A stretch of DNA of 37,624 bases from Gemmatimonadota bacterium. Lineage in GTDB: Bacteria > Latescibacterota > UBA2968 > UBA8231. The stretch's first letter is position 1; each line of letters begins with the position of its first letter. The position numbers and the translations under genes are program-made. Below are positions 7,501 to 14,758 of the stretch, one piece after another. The stretch lies in the NCBI GenBank assembly GCA_002724215.1, contig PBOD01000101.1, positions 32,166 to 69,789 of the forward strand, read 5' to 3'. The notes under the pieces were generated by a model. It was given only the letters and a program-made list of their open reading frames with translations. It made no database searches and had not been told where the DNA came from.

Positions 7501-8280
7501 ATGGATGAAACACTGGATTCCAGGCGTCGGCTGGCGCTGGCGGGGGCGCACAATGTGCGGGACCTGGGCGGCTACCGCACGCGGAGTGGCGATATCACGC
7601 GCTGGGGGCGGTTTTTGCGGGCCAGTAGCATGCACCTGCTCACCGACGACGACCAGGAGGCGCTGGTGCAATACGGCCTGCGCACGGTGGTCGATCTGCG
7701 CCGCACCGATGAAACCGCGAGCGAACCCAATGTCTTTTGCCGATCCGCCCAGGTGGCCTATCACCATCTGAATATGATCGGTGACGAGGGGCTGGAGACC
7801 GAGCTGTCGCAGCGCTATGCGCAAGAGCTGCGCGCCGGGGCGCGCATGGAGGGGGATGCGGACCGCATCGCCTATACGTATTGCGGGTGGCTGGACCAGC
7901 GCCAGTCGATGGTGCGCGATATTCTGCAGACGCTTGCCGCGGGGCCGCATGCGGCGCTATTCCACTGCGCCGCCGGTAAGGATCGCACGGGCGTGACGGC
8001 GGCGCTGCTATTGGGGCTGGCCGGCGTGCCCGAAGAGACGATTGTGGCGGATTACGGGCTGACGGCGCGTTTTTCGGTGGATCACTACCAGACGCTGCCG
8101 GGGGCGAATCCGGCGGTTCGTACCTGGGAGGATTACCAGCGCGAATCGTGTCCGCCGCAGACGATGCAAATGGTACTCGACCACCTGGCACAGGACTACG
8201 GCGGCTGCGAAGGCTATATGCGGGCGGTGGGGCTCGGACAAGAGGAGATCGGGCGGTTGCGGGATGGTCTGCTGGCTTGA
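7501..8280 (+). CDS. Tyrosine phosphatase-like CX5R protein (Y_phosphatase3 type)
   Basis: 259-aa cysteine phosphatase. The P-loop HCAAGKDRTG gives the catalytic C156 and R162 in the CX5R spacing, and the N-terminal NVRDLGGY block (18-25) with VVDLRR (63-68) is characteristic of the prokaryotic tyrosine/serine or lipid phosphatase group. Characterised relatives act on phosphotyrosine, phosphoinositides or small phosphate esters. The start is ATG 7501; GGGGAG about 12 nt upstream, inside the PhyH 3' end, can serve as Shine-Dalgarno. It is tightly coupled to the upstream PhyH gene and 15 nt ahead of the creatininase gene. In this metabolic operon a small phosphoester substrate seems as likely as a signalling role; this is inference. 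Confidence 0.9.
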   Translation: MDETLDSRRRLALAGAHNVRDLGGYRTRSGDITRWGRFLRASSMHLLTDDDQEALVQYGLRTVVDLRRTDETASEPNVFCRSAQVAYHHLNMIGDEGLETELSQRYAQELRAGARMEGDADRIAYTYCGWLDQRQSMVRDILQTLAAGPHAALFHCAAGKDRTGVTAALLLGLAGVPEETIVADYGLTARFSVDHYQTLPGANPAVRTWEDYQRESCPPQTMQMVLDHLAQDYGGCEGYMRAVGLGQEEIGRLRDGLLA

Positions 8281-8295
8281 TATGGAGGAGGAACG

Positions 8296-9030
8296 ATGAA
8301 ACTGGGCGAATTCACCTGGCCCGACCTCGAGGACGTATCGCGGGATGTGGTGGTGGTATATCCCATCGCGGCGTTTGAACAGCACGGCCCGCATTTGCCG
8401 TTTATAACTGATACGGCCGAGGTGCAGGGCATTGTCGATCGGCTCGACGCAGCGATTCCCGACCAGGTGTTGTGTCTGCCGGCGCAGTGGTTGGGCTATT
8501 CGCCACACCACATGAATTTCAAGGGTACGGTGACGGCGAAGTCGGAGACGCATATCAATATGATCGTGGAGACGGCGGGCTGTATGGTGAGTGCCGGCTT
8601 TGAGCAGATTTTGATCGTCAATGGCCACGGTGGCAATGTCGCTAATATGAATGTGGCGCTGCAGCGGTTGATGGAGGGGCACCCGCAGGCGAAGGTCTAC
8701 GGTACGTCGTGGTTTACGTACGACGAGGTGGGCGAGATCCGCGAGGCGGGACCGCACGGGTGGGGGCACGCCGGGGAGTTGGAGACATCGGTGATGATGG
8801 CGTTGCACCCGGAATTGGTCAAGACCGATCGGCGGCAGCGGGACGGCAAGCCGATCGGCGGTGCACTGGCCGGACAGGTGGTGCGCTATCGCTGGGTACA
8901 CGAGTCGACCGAGCGCGGGGTGTACGGCGATCCGACCTTTGGCACGGCGGAGAAGGGCGAGCGATTTTTGGCAGCGGCGGTGGAGGTTTTGGCGCGGATC
9001 GTTGGCGAGATTCGCCAGGGCCAGTTATAG
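8296..9030 (+). CDS. Creatininase-family amidohydrolase
   Basis: 244-aa member of the creatinine amidohydrolase family. The metal-binding blocks are present: E28-Q-H30-G with HLP and T38-D39, then H111-G-G-N, then H158-x-x-E161. Creatininases are cytoplasmic Zn/Mn enzymes that open a cyclic amide; relatives such as MftE process peptides and others deformylate pterins, so the family name does not prove creatinine as substrate. A strong GGAGGAGG lies 5-6 nt before the ATG. Its presence three genes from a creatinase-fold M24 protein and in the same operon as a sodium/solute symporter is suggestive of catabolism of an imported cyclic amide or similar N-containing compound. A dozen bases separate it from the following membrane-protein gene. 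Confidence 0.9.
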   Translation: MKLGEFTWPDLEDVSRDVVVVYPIAAFEQHGPHLPFITDTAEVQGIVDRLDAAIPDQVLCLPAQWLGYSPHHMNFKGTVTAKSETHINMIVETAGCMVSAGFEQILIVNGHGGNVANMNVALQRLMEGHPQAKVYGTSWFTYDEVGEIREAGPHGWGHAGELETSVMMALHPELVKTDRRQRDGKPIGGALAGQVVRYRWVHESTERGVYGDPTFGTAEKGERFLAAAVEVLARIVGEIRQGQL

Positions 9031-9040
9031 CCACGGCGAG

Positions 9041-10969
9041 ATGGATGCGGGTGAGCGGCTGCGCGACACGGCGGTCACCGTTCGGGGCCTGTGCGTTGGC
9101 TGCGTGCTCGCGCTGGGGATCGCCATCGGCGCACCCTATGGGCGCCAGGTTATCCAGGGCACTTCGCTGGCCCTGACCTCGGCGACGCCCGCGGCGTTTT
9201 TTCTATTCTTCCTCCTGCTATTGTCCCTGCACCTCTTCCTCGGCTGGCTGCGACGCGACTGGGCGTTCTCTCGCGGCGAGCTTCTCACCGTATTCTTCCT
9301 GATGATGGTCGCCTCCGCCATTCCCACCAAGGGGGTCGCCGGCTTGCTGTTGCCGATGATTACCGGCACCTATTATTACGCGTCCCCCGAAAACGACTGG
9401 GCGCATGCGATCCACCCCTATCTGCCGACCTGGCTGCTGGTTGACGACCCTGTTGTGGTGCAGGGTTTCTACGAGGGATGGGATGGACCGGTTCCCTGGG
9501 ACGCCTGGCTACAGCCATTGGGAGCCTGGCTCCTGTTTTATCTGGCATTTTACCTGGCGCAGACGTCGATCATGGTCATCCTGCGCAGGCAATGGGTTCA
9601 ACACGAGCGCCTGGTGTACCCGCTGATGCAGGTGCCGCTGGCCATGTTGCAGGACGATGGCGAGGATCGTCTGCTCAAGCCCTTTTTTCGCCGCGGCAGC
9701 ATGTGGTTGGGTTTTGCCGTTCCCTTCGTCGTGATGAGCGTTTACGCGCTGCAAAAATACTTTCCCGTCTTTCCCCCGCTGTTGCTGCACACCCAGATCG
9801 ATCTATTCGGCGAATACGCTCAGTTCCGAGTCGGGCTCAACTTTCTCATGCTGGGCTTTGGATATTTTATCAACACGAGCGTGAGTTTCAGCCTGTGGGT
9901 GTTTTATCTGCTGCACCAAATGCAGGTGGGTACGATGGCCTATCTGGGAATGGAGAGTGCGCATGCCAGGCTGGGGTGGTGGACCGAGCCGGGGATGGGG
10001 CATCAGATGATGGGGGCGTTGATCGCGCTGCTGGCGGTCAGCCTGTGGGTGGCACGTGCACATCTGAAAGAGGTGCTGCGCAAAGCCTGGAATCCCGCCG
10101 CCGGGATCGACGACGCCGATGAAATACTGTCGTATCGAGCCGCGGTAATCGGACTGGCAAGCGGCACTGGCATCATGTGGCTGTGGCTGTGGGCGAGCGG
10201 GATTCCCTTTTTCATCGCGCCGGTATTCATCCTGGCTGCGCTGACCATTCTGACCAGCTTGGCGCGGATCATCAGCGAGACGGGACTGCCGATTATCAAG
10301 GCGACGATGATTCCGGCCGGCTTTGCAGTTTCCACCGTAGGGGTACCGGCGCTGGGCGTCAAGGGGATGGTGGCGACCGGCTACACCATGGTCTGGTGTG
10401 GTGATTTGCTGGTTTTCATGATGGCGCCACTGGCCAATGGACTCAAGTTAGCCAGCGAGACCGGCGGCAACAGACGGCGCCTGTTCTGGGGGGTGTTGGC
10501 CGCGATGCTGGTCGCGCTGGTGGCTTCGGTGTGGTTCACGGTGGAACTGGCCTATGAGCACGGATCGATGAATCTGCTTATATCGGATCACTACGCGCGC
10601 GAGCCGTCGCGGTTTGCCGCCGAGAAAATCGCCGCCCCGACGGGGCCGGACGGTTTTTTGCGGATGGGCGGCGGTGCACTGCTGATGACCGTGTTGATGC
10701 TGCTGCGCCAGCACTTCCTGGGCTGGCCTTTGCATCCGCTGGGATTCGTGGTCAGCCACGGGCGGGTGATGGATGGGATCTGGTTTACTATATTCTTGGC
10801 GTGGCTCTGCAAGTCAGCGGTTTTGAAATACGGCGGCGCATCGGCCTACCGTCGACTGCAGCCCTTCTTTCTGGGTTTGGCTCTGGGCCACATCGTCGTT
10901 GGCGGCTTTTGGCTGGTGATCGACGGTTTCACGGGGATGGTAGGCAATCGCATCCACCTCTATAGTTGA
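9041..10969 (+). CDS. Large multi-pass membrane protein (DUF6785/DUF6784-like)
   Basis: 642-aa integral membrane protein with about a dozen hydrophobic segments, for example around residues 15-32, 45-65, 80-105 and several more to the C-terminus. I recognise the overall pattern (SRGELLTVF near residue 80, then a long periplasmic stretch with a TWLL motif, paired C-terminal halves) as resembling the DUF6785/DUF6784 proteins found in planctomycete- and Latescibacteria-type genomes; this is from memory. Topology vaguely recalls oligopeptide-type transporters, but function is not established. The start is ATG 9041, 10 nt after the creatininase stop, with a weak GGCGAG as ribosome-binding site. 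Being co-transcribed with hydrolases, an oxygenase and a sodium symporter, a second transporter is a reasonable guess. Confidence 0.65.
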   Translation: MDAGERLRDTAVTVRGLCVGCVLALGIAIGAPYGRQVIQGTSLALTSATPAAFFLFFLLLLSLHLFLGWLRRDWAFSRGELLTVFFLMMVASAIPTKGVAGLLLPMITGTYYYASPENDWAHAIHPYLPTWLLVDDPVVVQGFYEGWDGPVPWDAWLQPLGAWLLFYLAFYLAQTSIMVILRRQWVQHERLVYPLMQVPLAMLQDDGEDRLLKPFFRRGSMWLGFAVPFVVMSVYALQKYFPVFPPLLLHTQIDLFGEYAQFRVGLNFLMLGFGYFINTSVSFSLWVFYLLHQMQVGTMAYLGMESAHARLGWWTEPGMGHQMMGALIALLAVSLWVARAHLKEVLRKAWNPAAGIDDADEILSYRAAVIGLASGTGIMWLWLWASGIPFFIAPVFILAALTILTSLARIISETGLPIIKATMIPAGFAVSTVGVPALGVKGMVATGYTMVWCGDLLVFMMAPLANGLKLASETGGNRRRLFWGVLAAMLVALVASVWFTVELAYEHGSMNLLISDHYAREPSRFAAEKIAAPTGPDGFLRMGGGALLMTVLMLLRQHFLGWPLHPLGFVVSHGRVMDGIWFTIFLAWLCKSAVLKYGGASAYRRLQPFFLGLALGHIVVGGFWLVIDGFTGMVGNRIHLYS

Positions 10970-10981
10970 GGAGAGGATTTT

Positions 10982-11986
10982 ATGTCGGTGGAAATTAGCA
11001 CGCGGTCGATCGGCTGGTACCGCACGCCGGTGGACCGCGATCTCATGCGCGAGCTCAACCAGCGCAGCGATTGGCAGGGCCTGGCGCAGACGCTAGGGCA
11101 TTTGGGCCTGATTGCGCTGACTGGGGCACTGGCGTGGCAGGTGCAGGATAGGTGGTACTTACTGTTGCCGGTATTATTGATCTACGGCACCTTCTATATC
11201 TTTCTGCTCAACTCCACGCACGAACTGAGCCACAATACGGTATTCAGGACCAGATGGCTCAACTGGTTTTTTCTGCGCCTGCACTGCTTCTTCGGCTGGC
11301 GTAGCCACGTGCACTTCTGGACCAGCCACGCCGAGCACCACAAATACACCCTGCACCAGCCCGACGATCTCGAGGTGGTGCTGCCGGCGCAATTGAACCT
11401 CGGGCACTTCTTCAAGACCGGTTTCGTCGACCCGCTGGGTATGTACGCGACGATCAAGACGCATGTCGAACACAGCTGCGGGATTATCAGGGGCGAGTGG
11501 TCGCAGCATTTGTTCCCGGCGCAGGACGTACAGAAACGGCGGCGGCTGGTGTGGTGGGCACGCTTCCTGCTGGTGGGGCACGCGGTGTGGGTGGCGGCCT
11601 GGTTACACTATGGGTTATGGCTGGTGCCGGTGCTGACGACCTGCGGGGTATTCTACGGCGGCTGGCTGCGCTACCTGTGCAATGGCACCCAGCACGCGGG
11701 GCTACAGGACGATATTGCGGATTTTCGCCTCTGCACTCGCACGGTGATCCTGAGCCCCTTCGTGCGCTTCCTCTACTGGCATATGAACTACCACATCGAG
11801 CACCATATGTTCGCGGCGGTGCCGTGCTACAATCTGGGCAAGTTGCACGCGGCGATCCGCCACGACTCGCCCGCGCCGGCGCGGGGCCTGTACGCGGCCT
11901 GGCGCGAGATCGCGGCGATTTTGCGGCGGCAAAAAGTCGAACCCGAGTATCAATACATTCCCCAATTGCCAGCGAGGGTAGCCTAA
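10982..11986 (+). CDS. Membrane fatty acid desaturase family protein
   Basis: 334-aa membrane di-iron protein. The three histidine boxes are intact: H80-ELS-H84, H116-AE-HH (119-120) and H271-IE-HH (274-275), with hydrophobic segments between them. This is the desaturase/hydroxylase superfamily that oxidises C-H bonds in acyl chains, carotenoids or other hydrophobic substrates using O2 and an electron donor. Some members (such as alkane- or alkyl-group hydroxylases) are not lipid desaturases, so the substrate is open. GAGGAG lies about 7 nt before the ATG. Its stop overlaps the ATG of the symporter by one base (TAATG). It is a second, unrelated oxygen-dependent iron enzyme in the operon besides the PhyH protein. 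Confidence 0.9.
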   Translation: MSVEISTRSIGWYRTPVDRDLMRELNQRSDWQGLAQTLGHLGLIALTGALAWQVQDRWYLLLPVLLIYGTFYIFLLNSTHELSHNTVFRTRWLNWFFLRLHCFFGWRSHVHFWTSHAEHHKYTLHQPDDLEVVLPAQLNLGHFFKTGFVDPLGMYATIKTHVEHSCGIIRGEWSQHLFPAQDVQKRRRLVWWARFLLVGHAVWVAAWLHYGLWLVPVLTTCGVFYGGWLRYLCNGTQHAGLQDDIADFRLCTRTVILSPFVRFLYWHMNYHIEHHMFAAVPCYNLGKLHAAIRHDSPAPARGLYAAWREIAAILRRQKVEPEYQYIPQLPARVA

Positions 11987-13665
11987 TGCTGGGCCTGCAC
12001 ATCGCCGATATTGTGGTGCTCGTCGCCTATCTACTGGGGATTATCGCCATCGGGATCGGGGCCGCGCGCCTGATCAAAAATATGGGTGACTTCTTCATGC
12101 CCCGCAGCTTTGGCAAGAGTATGCTGGTGATGCACGCCTTCGGCACCGGCACCCATTCGGACCAGGCCGTCAGTGTCGCGTCCAAGACCTTTACCAGTGG
12201 ACTGTCGGGCATCTGGTATCAGTGGCTGTGGCTGTTCTGCACCCCGTTCTACTGGCTCATCGCGCCGATTATGCGGCGCTTCCGCGCGATTACGGTGGCC
12301 GATGTCTTCGCCGCGCGCTACCACCGCAGTGTCGGCATGCTCTTTGCGGTAGTGGGGATGTTCAATCTGATGGTGACGATCGGGGTGATGCTCAAGGGCT
12401 CGAGCGCGGTGGTGGCTTCATGCTTTGGCGATCAGGTCTCGCCAAATGTGATTATCGCGGTGATGACGGCGATGTTTCTGGCCTACGGGCTGGCCGGGGG
12501 ATTGGCGGCGGCGATAATCACCGACTTCGTCCAGGGCATCATGACCATCGTGTTCTCGTTTATCCTGCTGCCCTTCGCGCTGGAGGCGGTTGGGGGTATG
12601 GCGGGCCTGCGACAGGCGATTTCCGACCCGCAGATGTTTTCTCTGGTGGCGCCGGCGGAGATCGGCTTTTTCTATATCGCGATCATCGCGCTCAACGCGC
12701 TAATCGGCATCGTCACCCAGCCGCACACCATGGGCAATTGCGCTGCCGGGCGCACCGAGTCGGATGGTCGCTTCGGCTTTACCGTGGGCAGTTTTATCAA
12801 GCGGCTGTGCACTATGGCCTGGAGCCTGACGGGGCTGGCGGCGGTGGCGTATTTTGCCGGGCGCGAGGTAGATCCGGACCAGGTCTACGGGCTGATGGCG
12901 CGCGAGTTTCTGCCGGCGATCCTGCCGGGTTTGCTGGGCGTATTTCTCGCGGCCTTGCTGGCCTCGGTGATGAGCAGTTGCGATTCGTTTATGATCGCCT
13001 CATCGGCGCTATTCACCGAGAATGTCTACAAGCCGCTCAAGCCCGACCGCGAGCCGGGCCACTATCTGACGGTGGGGCGAATGACATCGCTGGTGGTGGT
13101 GGCCGGGGGCGTTATGTTCGCGTTTTGGCTGCCGGGAGTGGTCAAGGGATTGGAGATTTTCTGGAAGATTTCGCCGATGATGGGCATCGCGTTCTGGCTG
13201 GGGCTTTTCTGGCGTCGAGCGACTGTGGCCGGGGCCTGGGCATCGACTGGGGCGGCGTTTTTTATGTGGTGGCTAACCACGACCGAGGCCTTTGTCGGCT
13301 GGGCGGGCGCGCTGTCGCCGGGTTTTGTGCACAATGGCGAGATCTACCTGCCGTGGCAGATGATTTTCTATCTGGTGGCGGGTTTGGTAGCGGGAATTGT
13401 GGTCAGCTTGTTGACCGAGCCAGTAGCTGAAGAGCAGCTCGACCGCTATTACGAATTGGTGCGGACGCCGGTCGCAGCGGGCGAGCCAGTGCTGGAGGAG
13501 CCATGCACGATCCCCGCCGGGATCGCGATCCCGCCCAAGCGCAATGTCTTTACCGATAGCAGTATTGAGGTGATGGTGCCGGATAGAAGCTCGGTTTACG
13601 GCTTTGCCGCGTCGTGGGGTTTAGTCGGCGTGCTGATCTATTTTTTCTTTGCGGTAACGCGGTAG
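11986..13665 (+). CDS. Sodium:solute symporter family (SSS) transporter
   Basis: 559-aa inner-membrane transporter with about 13 hydrophobic helices and the LeuT-like SSS layout. Recognisable features are the N-terminal GDFFMPRSFGKS region, a GLAGGLAAAIITDFVQG segment (SSS consensus for the helix carrying the substrate/Na+ site), and LLASVMSSCDSFMIASSALFT-type helix 8 with clustered serines expected for sodium coordination. It would import a small organic solute (sugar, amino acid, proline/choline-like or carboxylate) with Na+. The start overlaps the desaturase stop by one base. The cytoplasmic C-terminal tail (about residues 475-535) ends with one more hydrophobic helix. Probably the uptake step for the compound processed by the upstream operon genes; the substrate is not predictable. 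Confidence 0.9.
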   Translation: MLGLHIADIVVLVAYLLGIIAIGIGAARLIKNMGDFFMPRSFGKSMLVMHAFGTGTHSDQAVSVASKTFTSGLSGIWYQWLWLFCTPFYWLIAPIMRRFRAITVADVFAARYHRSVGMLFAVVGMFNLMVTIGVMLKGSSAVVASCFGDQVSPNVIIAVMTAMFLAYGLAGGLAAAIITDFVQGIMTIVFSFILLPFALEAVGGMAGLRQAISDPQMFSLVAPAEIGFFYIAIIALNALIGIVTQPHTMGNCAAGRTESDGRFGFTVGSFIKRLCTMAWSLTGLAAVAYFAGREVDPDQVYGLMAREFLPAILPGLLGVFLAALLASVMSSCDSFMIASSALFTENVYKPLKPDREPGHYLTVGRMTSLVVVAGGVMFAFWLPGVVKGLEIFWKISPMMGIAFWLGLFWRRATVAGAWASTGAAFFMWWLTTTEAFVGWAGALSPGFVHNGEIYLPWQMIFYLVAGLVAGIVVSLLTEPVAEEQLDRYYELVRTPVAAGEPVLEEPCTIPAGIAIPPKRNVFTDSSIEVMVPDRSSVYGFAASWGLVGVLIYFFFAVTR

Positions 13666-14102
13666 TGGCCGACTCTGCACGGGGGCTCGATCCAAACTGG
13701 ACCTTGCTGTTTAGCGCCTGGTTTATCGCTTGCACCTCGACCCTGGGCAGCCTGTTTTTCAGCTACGTCATGGACTTCGCCCCGTGCGTGTTGTGCTGGT
13801 ACCAGCGGATATGCATGTTCCCGCTGGTCGTAATTCTCGCGCGTGGGCTCTTTCCATTCGACCGGAGTGTCATTAAGTACGCCCTGCCCCTGGCGGGTGT
13901 CGGTTGGCTGCTGGCGGCGTATCACAACTTGTTGCACGCGGGGTGGATCCCGGCCGATATGCAGCCCTGCGCCAAGGGCGTATCGTGCACCGAGGAATAC
14001 ATTGAACTATTCGGCCTGCTGTCGATCCCCGCGCTCGCGTTACTTTCGTTCACCGCACAAATATCTATTCTGATCGTCCTCAAGAGGAGAATCACCGAAT
14101 GA
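13665..14102 (+). CDS. dsbB: Disulfide bond formation protein DsbB/BdbC
   Basis: 145-aa inner-membrane protein with four hydrophobic helices. The two redox cysteine pairs of the DsbB family are in place: C41-V-L-C44 in the first periplasmic loop, followed by WYQR as in classical DsbB, and C102-x5-C108 in the second loop, the spacing typical of the BdbC type. It reoxidises a DsbA-like partner and passes electrons to quinones. The start is GTG 13665, overlapping the symporter stop by one base (TAGTG), which fits the length of the family; there is no separate Shine-Dalgarno, so translation is probably coupled. Its gene overlaps the DsbA-like gene by 4 nt, as expected for a functional pair. Confidence 0.92.
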   Translation: MADSARGLDPNWTLLFSAWFIACTSTLGSLFFSYVMDFAPCVLCWYQRICMFPLVVILARGLFPFDRSVIKYALPLAGVGWLLAAYHNLLHAGWIPADMQPCAKGVSCTEEYIELFGLLSIPALALLSFTAQISILIVLKRRITE

Positions 14103-14752
14103 ATCGCATCCTGTTCGTCGCAGCGGGCGCTGTCTTGATTGCGGCTTTTTTTATCGGCTCCTGGTACTACAAGAGGGAGCGGGCGGAGGAGCTCGGCTCG
14201 ATGGCGCAGGAACAGGCTTCGGTATTCGTACGGCCTCACTCGCCGATTCTCGGCAGCGATGATGCCAGGGTCACGCTGGTCAAATTTTCCGATCCCGCGT
14301 GCGAGACATGCGCGTCCTTCTCGCCCTTCGTCAAACAGGCACTGGATACTTTTCCCGGCCAGCTCAAACTGGTGCTGCGCTACGCTCCCTTCCACGAGGG
14401 ATCCGACGACGTAGTCCGCATTCTCGAGGCGGCGCGGAAGCAGGGGAAATTCTGGGAGACCCTGGAAATGCTCTACGAGCGGCAGAATGTCTGGACCCGG
14501 CACCACCGCGTGATCCTCAGCGCAGTCTGGCCGCTGCTGCCCGAGGTGGGGCTGGACGTCGAGCGGGTGAGGGTGGATATGCAGGAGCAGAAGATCGCGG
14601 CGATTATCGAGCAGGATTTGGCCGATGCCACGACCCTGGGCGTGCGCAAAACGCCGGGCTTTTTCGTCAACGGCAAACCGTTGCAGCCCTTCGGCGCGCG
14701 CCCGCTGGCGGCACTGATCAAGGCGGAAATCCGGGCAAAGTATCCCGAATGA
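14099..14752 (+). CDS. DsbA-like thioredoxin-fold thiol oxidoreductase
   Basis: 217-aa extracytoplasmic thiol oxidoreductase (Thioredoxin_4/DsbA type). One N-terminal hydrophobic segment (about 5-22) is followed by KRERAEE and looks like an uncleaved anchor. The active site is C68-E-T-C71 and the cis-proline is P186 in KTPGFFVNGKPL. A CETC dipeptide differs from the CPHC of E. coli DsbA and will change redox potential. The ATG overlaps the DsbB stop (ATGA), so the two are translationally coupled and most likely form one oxidation couple. This is the last gene of the plus-strand run; the next gene is convergent with 6 nt between stop codons and no visible terminator. Confidence 0.92.
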   Translation: MNRILFVAAGAVLIAAFFIGSWYYKRERAEELGSMAQEQASVFVRPHSPILGSDDARVTLVKFSDPACETCASFSPFVKQALDTFPGQLKLVLRYAPFHEGSDDVVRILEAARKQGKFWETLEMLYERQNVWTRHHRVILSAVWPLLPEVGLDVERVRVDMQEQKIAAIIEQDLADATTLGVRKTPGFFVNGKPLQPFGARPLAALIKAEIRAKYPE

Positions 14753-14758
14753 AATAGC

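Noticed and set aside
5245-9030. Naming the M24 and creatininase genes as a creatinine degradation pathway
   Set aside because: Both are only superfamily matches; the M24 protein keeps all five metal ligands, which favours an aminopeptidase-like enzyme.
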